Shown here one piece after another: positions 14,251 through 21,017 of a DNA stretch of 39,035 nt. Position numbers and translations under genes: made by a program. This stretch comes from a virus, in the IMG/VR virus record IMGVR_UViG_3300017917_002824, positions 1 through 39,035 of that record; one strand, given 5' to 3'. The notes under the pieces are model-generated. The model worked only from the letters and a program-made list of their open reading frames with translations, did no database searches and had not been told where the DNA came from. Position 1 is the first letter of the stretch; each line of letters starts with the position of its first letter.

Positions 14251-14747
14251 TTAGGATAATATTATTTTTTTTTGTATTTTTGTCCTATGGTCAAGAACAT
14301 ATATTGATTGGTGATTCTCAAACATTTTACATGTCAAAATATTCAACAAAAATCGACCATATCAGAAGATTGTCTAAAGCAGGAATCGGAGTACAAGAAT
14401 TAAATAATAAAATAATATCATACCCAACCTCAAAAAAAGTAAAATCAGTTTCTGTTTGTATTGGAGTTAATGACTTTTACATAAACAAAGGGATTGACAC
14501 TTTAATGAGAACCATCAAACGAACTTTTCCAAATGCGAAAATTTTCATTATACAAGGTTCATGGGGGTGGGGAAATGTTAGAAAACACAATCAAAAAACA
14601 ATCCAAAAATATTATAAATTATTTGAGGAATTAGGTGGTGAGATTATTAATCCTCCGATTGGAAACGGAGACCCTCACAGAAATAAAATAATTTATAAAA
14701 CAATAATAAAAAATATTGAGATGAAAATTATAAATTTACATGGATAA
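14238..14747 (+). CDS. Secreted SGNH/GDSL-family hydrolase
   Basis: 169 aa. Signal peptide (about 1-18, ...FLSYGQ). Block I ILIGDSQT (Gly-Asp-Ser, nucleophile Ser), block III IGVNDFY (G-x-N-D) and block V GDPHRNK (Asp-x-x-His) make a complete SGNH catalytic set, although the protein is short for the family. Expected to hydrolyse an ester, such as an O-acetyl group on a surface glycan. The start overlaps the preceding gene by 13 nt, so the two are probably translationally coupled. Substrate is inference. Confidence 0.82.
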   Translation: MVGLIRIILFFFVFLSYGQEHILIGDSQTFYMSKYSTKIDHIRRLSKAGIGVQELNNKIISYPTSKKVKSVSVCIGVNDFYINKGIDTLMRTIKRTFPNAKIFIIQGSWGWGNVRKHNQKTIQKYYKLFEELGGEIINPPIGNGDPHRNKIIYKTIIKNIEMKIINLHG

Positions 14748-15504
14748 GGATACAAAAGGTCATTCAACAAGACATAAAGCAAAAGAATGGCCATTAAAAA
14801 TAAAAAAAAATATGAGAATTACATTAATTTCAGACACACACAACAAGCATAAACAAATCACAGGTGATTTACCTGGTGGTGATTTATTGGTCCATAGTGG
14901 TGATTTATCTTCTATGGGATATGAACACGAAATCAGAGAGTTCTGTAAGTGGTTTCAAAGTATTGAGGGTTACACTCACAAGGTATTCATTGCAGGAAAC
15001 CACGATTGGGGTTTCCAAGATAATGTCGAAAAGGTAAAAGAAATTTTGGACTTCTATTCAGGAATTACTTATCTGCAAGATAGTGAATTGGTAATTAAAG
15101 TTGGTGATGAAAGAGAAGTTAAAATTTATGGTTCTCCTTGGCAGCCATGGTTCCATGATTGGGCATTTAATTTACCTAAAAATGGGTTTGGTCTTGCCGG
15201 TAAATGGGAGGCAATCCCGGATGACACCGATATTCTTTTAACTCACGGACCGGCATTTGGTATTTTAGATACGGTTGACGGTAGAAGATATGATAATTTG
15301 GGATGTGAATTATTATCGGAAAGATTGGAAAAATTAAATGTAAAAATCCATTCTGTTGGTCACATCCACACCGGTTATGGTTATGTTATGAAAAATAATA
15401 CTCATCATTTTAATGCTGCTGTGTTAGATGAAAGATATGTTTACACACAAAAACCTATGACGATTGATTGGGACCCGGAAACTAATGAAGTAAATTTTAT
15501 ATAA
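14740..15504 (+). CDS. Calcineurin-like metallophosphoesterase
   Basis: Up to 254 aa. Motifs in order: LISDTHNKH (D-x-H), VHSGDLSS (GD), IAGNHDWG (GNHD), LLTHGPAFG (H) and VGHIHTGYG (GHxH), so a full dimetal phosphoesterase site of the MPPED/YfcE type is present. Phosphomonoester or diester substrate unknown. The first ATG at 14740 overlaps the previous gene by 8 nt, but the conserved fold begins at MRITLISDT (ATG at 14812), so the start is uncertain. Cytoplasmic; no signal peptide. Confidence 0.9.
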   Translation: MDKDTKGHSTRHKAKEWPLKIKKNMRITLISDTHNKHKQITGDLPGGDLLVHSGDLSSMGYEHEIREFCKWFQSIEGYTHKVFIAGNHDWGFQDNVEKVKEILDFYSGITYLQDSELVIKVGDEREVKIYGSPWQPWFHDWAFNLPKNGFGLAGKWEAIPDDTDILLTHGPAFGILDTVDGRRYDNLGCELLSERLEKLNVKIHSVGHIHTGYGYVMKNNTHHFNAAVLDERYVYTQKPMTIDWDPETNEVNFI

Positions 15505-15505
15505 C

Positions 15506-15799
15506 ATGGGAAATAAAAAAACCGATATATTCATATGTGAATGCCATTCAACAGAACATCAAGTAGTTGTTTATTATGATAATGGTGAAGATGATTATGG
15601 TTCAACATACCCAATGTGTTATTTTCACATTCACTTAACTAAGAGACCTTTTTGGGAACGAGTTAAATATGGGTTTAATTACATTTTTGGAAGAAAATCA
15701 AGATTTGGAGCATTTGATGAATTTATCATAAATCCGGAGGACTCGGATAAACTACAAGAAATTGTGGATTATTTAAAAGATATGAAAGGTGGTAAATAA
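15506..15799 (+). CDS. Conserved phage hypothetical protein, 97 aa
   Basis: Pattern FICECHSTEHQVVVYYDNGEDD...CYFHIHL...FWERVKYGFNYIFGRKSRFGAFDEFII; the CxCHSxEHQ and FWxRxxxGxxYIFG..RFG.xDE motifs recur in unnamed phage proteins. Cys and His residues could bind zinc. Begins 1 nt after the phosphoesterase stop. The terminator hairpin overlaps its stop codon. Confidence 0.82.
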   Translation: MGNKKTDIFICECHSTEHQVVVYYDNGEDDYGSTYPMCYFHIHLTKRPFWERVKYGFNYIFGRKSRFGAFDEFIINPEDSDKLQEIVDYLKDMKGGK

Positions 15800-15809
15800 C
15801 CACCTTTTG
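15785..15809 (+). terminator. Terminator hairpin overlapping the stop codon
   Basis: AAAGGTGGT (15785-15793) / ACCACCTTT (15799-15807) followed by a short T-rich tract; the stem includes the end of the 15506 gene. Confidence 0.6.
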
Positions 15810-15812
15810 TTA

Positions 15813-15819
15813 TATTTAT
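15813..15819 (+). promoter_or_regulatory. TATTTAT promoter-like box, N4 before ATG
   Basis: TATTTAT-TAGT-ATG for the gene at 15824, right after a terminator. Confidence 0.6.
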
Positions 15820-15823
15820 TAGT

Positions 15824-16459
15824 ATGGCAGACCAAAGTAACTTTTCAAGATTTCCAAAAAAACAATTAGTTTTTATTGCGAATAAACTTATCGAAGATGG
15901 ATTTGAATGGGATGATATTACTCATAATTATGATGTTGTGTATTACGACAATGAAAATATTCTTTCAAAAGTATCCAATTATTTTGGCGAATCAGTCGTA
16001 GAAGATGATGTCCAATTTTTTATGAAATTTTTGGAAATTAATAGTGGTTTGCTTTCTCAAATATCTAATGGAGATAAGTCAATGATAGAACAACTTATAA
16101 TCCCACAATCAAAAGATTATTTAGTTGAATATTCTACTATGGGTACTTGTTCATTTACCGAATATTACGAAACTCGTTTCTCATGTTACGATAAAGATTG
16201 GGTGGCAGTTTCTTTATATTCACAAAGAAACGATGGTAATTGGGATGTTTATTCCGGTGATTTAAAATCCACCGATTATGATAATTGGGAAATGAATGAT
16301 TGGGAAATTAATAAAGTTAAAGACGCTCCAAATAATGTCCAAGAATCTCGTAACCCAAGAAAATTATTAGAAAATACCGAAAAACTAATCCCTAAATTGG
16401 ATAAGAACACATTAATTGCACTAAAACAACTTATAGACAAACAATTACGAACTCTTTGA
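15824..16459 (+). CDS. Hypothetical protein, 211 aa
   Basis: MADQSNFSRFPKKQLVFIANKLIEDGFEW at the N-terminus; acidic, with a strand-rich centre (SCYDKDWVAVSLYSQRNDGNWDVYSGDL) and a basic helical C-terminus (ENTEKLIPKLDKNTLIALKQLID). No signal peptide or known motif. TATTTAT-N4-ATG start. Its 3' end overlaps the convergent 16445 gene by 15 nt. Function unknown. Confidence 0.75.
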   Translation: MADQSNFSRFPKKQLVFIANKLIEDGFEWDDITHNYDVVYYDNENILSKVSNYFGESVVEDDVQFFMKFLEINSGLLSQISNGDKSMIEQLIIPQSKDYLVEYSTMGTCSFTEYYETRFSCYDKDWVAVSLYSQRNDGNWDVYSGDLKSTDYDNWEMNDWEINKVKDAPNNVQESRNPRKLLENTEKLIPKLDKNTLIALKQLIDKQLRTL

Positions 16460-16672
16460 TTTTCTTGTTGTTTTTTTCTTAGTTTCTTTTACCAATTCAC
16501 CTAAAGTTTTTTTCTTGGTTGGGTCAACCCAAACATAATTCTTTTTGTATCTAACATCGACCTCCACCGGACCGAAAGTGGTGATAGAAGAATCGTATTT
16601 CCATGTAGTAATAGTGTCTTCATCTTCGAAAACAACTTGTCTTTTTGTATTTTTTTCTATTTGTATTGCCAT
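16445..16672 (-). CDS. Small protein with Lys-rich tail, 75 aa
   Basis: N-terminal strands (MAIQIEKNTKRQVVFEDEDTI..WKYDSS) and a strongly basic C-terminus (KKKTLGELVKETKKKTTRKSKSS) that suggests nucleic-acid binding. Preceded by TATCTTTG 4 nt before the ATG. Convergent overlap with 15824. Family not recognised. Confidence 0.65.
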   Translation of the reverse strand: MAIQIEKNTKRQVVFEDEDTITTWKYDSSITTFGPVEVDVRYKKNYVWVDPTKKKTLGELVKETKKKTTRKSKSS

Positions 16673-16676
16673 GGGA

Positions 16677-16684
16677 CAAAGATA
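16677..16684 (-). promoter_or_regulatory. Host-type -7 box TATCTTTG, N4 before ATG
   Basis: Minus-strand TATCTTTG then 4 nt and ATG at 16672; implies a near-leaderless mRNA. -33 TTTG not evident. Confidence 0.5.
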
Positions 16685-16689
16685 TAAAT

Positions 16690-17670
16690 TTATATTAAAT
16701 CTTTCAATCTATCACCATATAAATTTATAACTCTTTTTAAGAAAGCGTCAGGATTTTTTCTAATATACTCTAAAACATCATAACGAACATTTTTCGCATA
16801 TTTCCCAAATAATTCAGCAATTTTATCAGTTTTTTGACCTCTTTCTTTATTATATCTGAAGTTTTTTATCGTATTCGTATCTACAATTGGAAAAGTAATA
16901 CTTTTTTTATTACCTGATATTGCATCTTCGTGAGATAAAGATATTGAAGAACTTGTTTTACCAGGTTTTGTTTCTTTCAACAACATATCCATAACTTCCT
17001 CGTTGTTTTTTACGGTATATTCAATAACATTCCCCGTTTTAGGCAGTACAGCAAATATCCAATTTACATTATTAAAAGACACTTCCATCATTTGATTTTT
17101 ATAAAAATCATATTCAGGTCCTTTTTTCATTAAGTCATATGGTTTATCAATTCCTTCGATTGATAATGTATCGTCCTCCGAAATACCTTGTAATGCAACA
17201 TCGAAACCTTTATTCAATGACCCCAATGAATATCTTTCTCCGGGTGTTGTAAGTTTTACTGAATAAGGTACACCCTCAATAAGAATGTCCGCTTTTGAAC
17301 CCTCTTTATTACTTTCTGTTGTTGGTATTGCAACACCACCCGTAAATAATCCAGCTATTAAACCTTCAAAGAAAAATCCTCGACCGTCAGTTTCCTCTTG
17401 TAAACTAATGAAATATTGGTAAAATCTAATTCTATCAACCGTTTTTCTAATGTCTAAATTTAAATCAACATTACTTCCATTGTCTGAAAAATTATAAGTA
17501 CCAATACCCTCAGAATTTAATATTTTTGGTATGACTTTAGCCGCTTGAATTTTACTTTTTGGGATTGGAGCAATTGTCGCCATCACACTCCCTAATGCGG
17601 TGGAAACATCCTCTGAATTTTTTTCTTGTAAGTATAATTTATATTGAGATTCAGTAATTTTAATTTTCAT
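16690..17670 (-). CDS. Tagged protein with PD-(D/E)xK-like domain
   Basis: 326 aa starting MKIKITESQYKLYLQE (tag; Ile-Thr-Glu at residues 5-7). The middle has RGFFFEGLIAGLF (Glu102), SKADILIEGVPYSVKL (Asp128, Lys139) and a Gly-rich stretch between, resembling the E...D...xVK arrangement of PD-(D/E)xK nuclease-fold proteins, though the usual Glu/Asp before x-Lys is Ser here. The C-terminus is a charged helical region. Candidate virion-packaged nuclease or DNA-end protein. TATTTAT-N4-ATG start. The fold call is tentative. Confidence 0.8.
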   Translation of the reverse strand: MKIKITESQYKLYLQEKNSEDVSTALGSVMATIAPIPKSKIQAAKVIPKILNSEGIGTYNFSDNGSNVDLNLDIRKTVDRIRFYQYFISLQEETDGRGFFFEGLIAGLFTGGVAIPTTESNKEGSKADILIEGVPYSVKLTTPGERYSLGSLNKGFDVALQGISEDDTLSIEGIDKPYDLMKKGPEYDFYKNQMMEVSFNNVNWIFAVLPKTGNVIEYTVKNNEEVMDMLLKETKPGKTSSSISLSHEDAISGNKKSITFPIVDTNTIKNFRYNKERGQKTDKIAELFGKYAKNVRYDVLEYIRKNPDAFLKRVINLYGDRLKDLI

Positions 17671-17674
17671 ACTT

Positions 17675-17681
17675 ATAAATA
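17675..17681 (-). promoter_or_regulatory. TATTTAT promoter-like box, N4 before ATG
   Basis: Minus strand TATTTAT-AAGT-ATG (17670). Confidence 0.6.
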
Positions 17682-17692
17682 CCTCAATAAAT

Positions 17693-17722
17693 AAAAAACC
17701 CCTCGAATAGGAGGGGTTTTAA
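17693..17722 (-). terminator. Rho-independent terminator
   Basis: AAAACCCCTC / GAGGGGTTTT, 10-bp stem, 6-nt loop; ends the holin-like gene unit on the minus strand. Confidence 0.85.
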
Positions 17723-17725
17723 AAT

Positions 17726-17977
17726 TTACTCTTCAGTTTCTTCACCTTTATTTTTATTTATCCATTTGTCAACCGAACCGATACCAAATGAACCTAAAAC
17801 TAACCACATAAAGGCATTAAAGATAAACTCGTTTATTACTAGGTCTTGACCTAAATAACCTGTGATAATATCCGCAACTGCGAATGCCACCATCATGATG
17901 AAAGCTAAAAAGCCAACAACACTTTTTTCATTGATTGAGTTATCATCATTGAATAACTCACTAAAAAATTTTTTCAT
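17726..17977 (-). CDS. Holin-like small membrane protein
   Basis: 83 aa: a short charged N-terminus (MKKFFSELFNDDNSINEKSV), two hydrophobic helices (about 21-41 and 49-68) and a charged C-terminus (KWINKNKGEETEE). Size and topology match two-TM phage holins, which open the inner membrane so that endolysin reaches peptidoglycan. The TATTTAT-plus-dyad upstream matches that of the endolysin and T9SS operons, suggesting co-regulation. Assigned by topology only. Confidence 0.65.
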   Translation of the reverse strand: MKKFFSELFNDDNSINEKSVVGFLAFIMMVAFAVADIITGYLGQDLVINEFIFNAFMWLVLGSFGIGSVDKWINKNKGEETEE

Positions 17978-17984
17978 AATATTT

Positions 17985-18007
17985 GGTAATTTACTTACCT
18001 ATAAATA
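17985..18007 (-). promoter_or_regulatory. TATTTAT box followed by GGTAA/TTACC dyad
   Basis: Minus-strand TATTTAT (18007-18001), then GGTAA...TTACC (17999-17985), then the ATG at 17977. Near-identical to the element at 6397-6418. Confidence 0.5.
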
Positions 18008-18123
18008 TCAAAAAAATATCTATTTTCCATTATAAAACTTATTATCGATTAATTTTCAATTTTTTTTCCATTAAAACCTATATAATCACAATTATTTTCC
18101 ACTAACAAGATTTTAAATTGTGA

Positions 18124-18130
18124 TATTTAT
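18124..18130 (+). promoter_or_regulatory. TATTTAT promoter-like box, N17 before ATG
   Basis: TATTTAT ahead of the 48-aa basic protein gene at 18148. Confidence 0.35.
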
Positions 18131-18147
18131 TTATAAAAGTTAAAATA

Positions 18148-18294
18148 ATGGCAAAATCAAACACATCATCGAATTCATCGGTAAAATTAGATAAACCAAA
18201 AGTTAAAAGACCTGGTGTTCATTCAAAAACAAAAACTTCAAAATTAAAAAACTCAAAGAATTACCAAAAAACTTATAAAGGTCAGGGTAAATAA
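18148..18294 (+). CDS. Small very basic protein, 48 aa
   Basis: MAKSNTSSNSSVKLDKPK..., then KRPGVHSKTKTSKLKNS and KTYKGQGK. Strongly Lys-rich, disordered, with no acidic stretch. The RPGVHxKTKTSKxKxSKNY pattern recurs in short proteins of Bacteroidota phages as I remember them. The charge suggests binding to nucleic acid, possibly packaged with DNA; inferred. Clean ATG-to-TAA frame with no overlapping gene. Confidence 0.72.
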   Translation: MAKSNTSSNSSVKLDKPKVKRPGVHSKTKTSKLKNSKNYQKTYKGQGK

Positions 18295-18321
18295 TTTGGT
18301 TTTATCGAGAAAAAAATCATA

Positions 18322-18328
18322 TATTTAT
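18322..18328 (+). promoter_or_regulatory. TATTTAT promoter-like box, N7 before ATG
   Basis: TATTTAT then 7 nt and ATG at 18336. Confidence 0.45.
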
Positions 18329-18335
18329 TGTTATA

Positions 18336-18620
18336 ATGGACAATAAACGCAGATTTTTTAAATTAATTGAAACCTACATCAACGATTTTCGTGGTGATGC
18401 GGTTCGGGAATTCTATGGTCAAAATTCTCGAATTAAAATCCACACCCTGAATTGGGGTGTGAAAGATAATTCTATTATGTTAGAAGCTGTGGTAATTTTA
18501 GGAGATGTGATTAATGAAGACACCACTAATGATGTTTTAGCTCATGTTCTATTACAAGACGCAATAGTTTATTTTTTTCCTGAACTAAAATTAAAAACCT
18601 ATGTGAGGTTTGATGTCTAA
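18336..18620 (+). CDS. Small hypothetical protein, 94 aa
   Basis: MDNKRRFFKLIETYINDF..., helix then strands (IKIHTLNWGVKDNSIMLEAVVILG), then helix and strand (VLAHVLLQDAIVYFFPELKLKTYVRFDV). The layout (N-terminal helix, beta hairpin, acidic loop, helix) is like the small untagged strand-rich paralogs at 22-36 kb. No known motif. Confidence 0.7.
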   Translation: MDNKRRFFKLIETYINDFRGDAVREFYGQNSRIKIHTLNWGVKDNSIMLEAVVILGDVINEDTTNDVLAHVLLQDAIVYFFPELKLKTYVRFDV

Positions 18621-18621
18621 A

Positions 18622-18924
18622 TTATTTTTTATTCAACGCAATATGTAATTCGTTGTTTTCTTTCTGAAGATATTCAACTTTAATCGCTAATTGGGCGACT
18701 TGTTCGGTAAGTTTCAAAATAGTTTCTCTCATACTATCTTTCTCTTTCGAACTTTCTTGTAATAATACCTCTAATTTTCCAATCCTATCACGACAATCAT
18801 GTCTGATAAAATCTTCATCTTTTTCTTTTCTTAAGGCTCTTTTTTCGTAAAATCTCCAAGCACTTGCTGAACCTAATACGGTGATTGCGGTTATTAAAAC
18901 TGTCCAAAGGGAATCATTTTGCAT
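18622..18924 (-). CDS. Membrane-anchored coiled-coil protein (i-spanin-like)
   Basis: 100 aa with one N-terminal TM helix (about 6-24: LWTVLITAITVLGSASAW), basic residues after it, then a heptad-patterned coiled coil (about 45-98, IGKLEVLLQESSKEKDS..., LTEQVAQLAIKVEYLQKENNELH). This layout is typical of inner-membrane spanins or of holin-associated small proteins. Its position 650 nt upstream of the holin-like gene on the same strand supports a lysis role, which remains inference. Confidence 0.65.
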   Translation of the reverse strand: MQNDSLWTVLITAITVLGSASAWRFYEKRALRKEKDEDFIRHDCRDRIGKLEVLLQESSKEKDSMRETILKLTEQVAQLAIKVEYLQKENNELHIALNKK

Positions 18925-19080
18925 ATTTTCAACATTTTATAAATAAATATGTTAATGTTAATAAAAAAATTGGATTTTGGTCGAGACGGGAATAATTATT
19001 ATTCTTAATAGAATAATAATATAATAATATAAAACTAAAAAAAAAACAAAAATAAAAATAAGCACTAGTACTAGAACTAG
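18925..19080. other. AT-rich spacer with nested inverted repeats
   Basis: 156 nt without a gene. It holds GAATAATTATTATTC (a perfect inverted repeat), then AGAATAATAATATAATAATAT, a poly-A tract and a CTAGTACTAGAACTAG motif. Two overlapping TATTTAT boxes (18939-18949, minus) precede the spanin-like gene. No ORF or terminator with a clear T-run. Confidence 0.4.
18939..18949 (-). promoter_or_regulatory. Two overlapping TATTTAT boxes
   Basis: Minus-strand TATTTATTTAT 14-18 nt before the ATG at 18924. Confidence 0.35.
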
Positions 19081-19335
19081 TTAGGCAAAATCTACACAAC
19101 ACTCGAAGCCCAACAAACCTTCTAAGGTGGTTTGTATGTCTCTTGTACCTTGACCTCTCGATATCGAATCCACTGACTTAATTTGAATAAATAATGCGTG
19201 TGAATCCGGAACCCATTTATTGGCTTCATTATTGTATTCGTAAGTTGGTGTCATATCGAAATCACAAATTGTGGCTCCGCTAAATGACATCTCCAAAATT
19301 GTCTCACATAATTTCTTTACTCTATTTTTGTCCAT
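19081..19335 (-). CDS. Small hypothetical protein, 84 aa
   Basis: MDKNRVKKLCETILEMSFSGATICDFDMTP..., with strands around HALFIQIKSVDS and a C-terminal CC near LGFECCVDFA. Starts within the last codons of the DUF2452-type gene, so coupled translation is likely. Family not recognised; the layout resembles the strand-rich small paralogs. Confidence 0.68.
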   Translation of the reverse strand: MDKNRVKKLCETILEMSFSGATICDFDMTPTYEYNNEANKWVPDSHALFIQIKSVDSISRGQGTRDIQTTLEGLLGFECCVDFA

Positions 19336-19700
19336 GTCATATCAGAATTTAAAATCGCCGAATAGAGATGTTTTTGTCTCCATGTTGATGGTTCAATTAA
19401 AGACAAGAACTTCCTACCTTTATCATCTTCGTATAAGTGGTAAATTTGACCTATAATGGGTTCAAATCTATAAGATGACTCATAGACCTCTTGATTAATT
19501 AAAAATGAATTATAAAGGTTCTCTGCGTCTCGTAATAATTCTTTATATTTTGTGTCATAAATTTTATTCACCCGGTCGGTTCCGTTTTTTTTAAACGATG
19601 TTAAATCCGTGGGTTCAATTTTTGGAGCACCGACATGTGACGGGTACGAAAGTAAATTCGCCTTTAACTCTACCTTATTGATATGTGATTGTGTTGACAT
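19317..19700 (-). CDS. DUF2452-type protein
   Basis: 127 aa from MSTQSHINKVELK. NLLSYPSHVGAPKIEPTDLTSFK, DRVNKIYDTKYKELL, then FEPIIGQIYHLYEDDKGRKFLSLIEPSTW and SAILNSDMTW match the DUF2452 family as I know it. Function unknown. The start at 19700 is used because a terminator-like hairpin with a T-run lies directly upstream, inside the longer alternative frame. Confidence 0.78.
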   Translation of the reverse strand: MSTQSHINKVELKANLLSYPSHVGAPKIEPTDLTSFKKNGTDRVNKIYDTKYKELLRDAENLYNSFLINQEVYESSYRFEPIIGQIYHLYEDDKGRKFLSLIEPSTWRQKHLYSAILNSDMTWTKIE

Positions 19701-19739
19701 AAAAAAAAGTGTCCCTAATTGGAACACTAATTATAAATA
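19701..19739 (-). promoter_or_regulatory. TATTTAT box, hairpin and T8 directly before ATG
   Basis: On the minus strand: TATTTAT (19739-19733), a hairpin AGTGTTCC...GG-ACACT (19728-19708), eight T's, then ATG at 19700. It may terminate the upstream 19760 unit, attenuate this gene, or both. Confidence 0.5.
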
Positions 19740-19759
19740 ATATTTTTTATAAACTCAAC

Positions 19760-20260
19760 TTATTGACCTTTAATCATGGAAATTCCGTGTTTCAAGAACT
19801 CTTTAGCTCTCGGAGATACATGGTTCATTGCATAAACTTTTTCAATATCTTTAACCAACTCTTCACCATGTTCATTTTCTTTGTAAAGTTCAATTATCTT
19901 ATCCATTACTTTATTACACTCTTTCTTAGTTTCGTCAAAGTAATTGTAAGGTTTAAACGATTTAAGGTGATTCATTATTTCTGACGCCAAATGTTCTCCT
20001 CCGTCAGATACTTTTGGATGTAACCTAAGTGTTTTCAATAACTCTAATCTATCAACAAGACCGTTTACACCATTTTTTCTAATAGTAACACCTTCAATGT
20101 AATCCTCCATTTCATCATTACCAACAATATCTTCTAATGTCTTAACATTTCCGCTATGACAAAAATTTCTATCTTCTTTTTCATCAGATTGTTCAATCAT
20201 ATACATTTTTTTGATTGACTCAATTTCTGATTCCGTTATTGTAAATTTTTTATTTCCCAT
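19760..20260 (-). CDS. Tagged helical protein, 166 aa
   Basis: Begins MGNKKFTITESEIESIKK; the Ile-Thr-Glu core is shifted 3 residues relative to MKYIITE. A second I-x-x-Q segment (MYMIEQSDEKEDRNF) follows. The remainder is charged and helical (VDRLELLKTLRLHP, MDKIIELYKENEHGEELVKDIEKVY). No known domain. TATTTAT-N4-ATG start. Confidence 0.8.
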   Translation of the reverse strand: MGNKKFTITESEIESIKKMYMIEQSDEKEDRNFCHSGNVKTLEDIVGNDEMEDYIEGVTIRKNGVNGLVDRLELLKTLRLHPKVSDGGEHLASEIMNHLKSFKPYNYFDETKKECNKVMDKIIELYKENEHGEELVKDIEKVYAMNHVSPRAKEFLKHGISMIKGQ

Positions 20261-20264
20261 ACCT

Positions 20265-20271
20265 ATAAATA
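20265..20271 (-). promoter_or_regulatory. TATTTAT promoter-like box, N4 before ATG
   Basis: Minus strand TATTTAT-AGGT-ATG (20260). Confidence 0.6.
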
Positions 20272-20280
20272 TATCAATAA

Positions 20281-21000
20281 TTATAATATTCCATGGATAA
20301 AATTCATTTTTTCCTCATTCGTTAATTCTTGAGTGGTAAATGAAAAAGGGTCATACCCTAACAATAAGAAATATTGTTTATGATACTCATACACTTTTTT
20401 CGCAGATTCAAATGTATACACCGAATTAAATTTAACTGAATGATTGTTAAGATGTTCATTTTTTCTTAGATAATTCTCAATATAACCTGATGACCATATT
20501 GAACTTTCTCTAATAAAATCAATTTTTTCCAAATCATTAATAATATTTTCAATTCTTATATAATGTTTGGGGATTTTAACATCAAAATTATATTTTGAAA
20601 CATAATTTTCAAGGATAATTTTATTTTCGTTAATTGGTTTATCTATTCTTGGGATAATTTCTTTAACTTTAAACAATTCATCGATAAATGATGAAAAATT
20701 ATAGACAAATTGTTCATGATTATTTTTATCGTAATAAAATGATGCACCAACACTCACAAAATTCAAAAAAAGACCTAACATTCTATCATACGGATTTCTA
20801 ATACTACAAATTACCTGATAATCACTACTATCCCCGGATGGTATTGATATTTCATGAGACTGATAATTAGATTTTTTAACCGTATTACCACATTTCATTT
20901 CATAAATAAAATTAAAATGTTCAAATATGTGTGCAGTTGCCTTGGTCCCGCATCTTTCGGGGGCCCACCAAATTGTTTTATGTTTGTGAGAAATATTCAT
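20281..21000 (-). CDS. Sulfotransferase-like protein
   Basis: 239 aa. The N-terminal TIWWAPERCGTKATAHIF fits the 5'-phosphosulfate-binding loop of PAPS-dependent sulfotransferases, and YQVICSIRNPYDRMLGLFLNF fits the 3'-phosphate-binding R-x-P-x-x-R block. The remainder (PKHYIRIENI.NDLEKI, ...KKVYEYHKQYFLLLGY) resembles the Sulfotransfer_2-type carbohydrate enzymes. It would move sulfate from PAPS to a glycan or lipid, perhaps host surface material or a phage structure. Divergent from the nuclease gene at 21018. Substrate unknown. Confidence 0.8.
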   Translation of the reverse strand: MNISHKHKTIWWAPERCGTKATAHIFEHFNFIYEMKCGNTVKKSNYQSHEISIPSGDSSDYQVICSIRNPYDRMLGLFLNFVSVGASFYYDKNNHEQFVYNFSSFIDELFKVKEIIPRIDKPINENKIILENYVSKYNFDVKIPKHYIRIENIINDLEKIDFIRESSIWSSGYIENYLRKNEHLNNHSVKFNSVYTFESAKKVYEYHKQYFLLLGYDPFSFTTQELTNEEKMNFIHGIL

Positions 21001-21006
21001 TTCTTA

Positions 21007-21013
21007 TATTTAT
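21007..21013 (+). promoter_or_regulatory. TATTTAT promoter-like box, N4 before ATG
   Basis: TATTTAT-GATT-ATG; picks the start at 21018 over the ATG at 21012. Confidence 0.6.
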
Positions 21014-21017
21014 GATT

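Noticed and set aside
18939-19020. Replication origin with iterons
   Set aside because: AT-rich and repetitive, but no repeated 12-22 bp unit or adjacent initiator gene.
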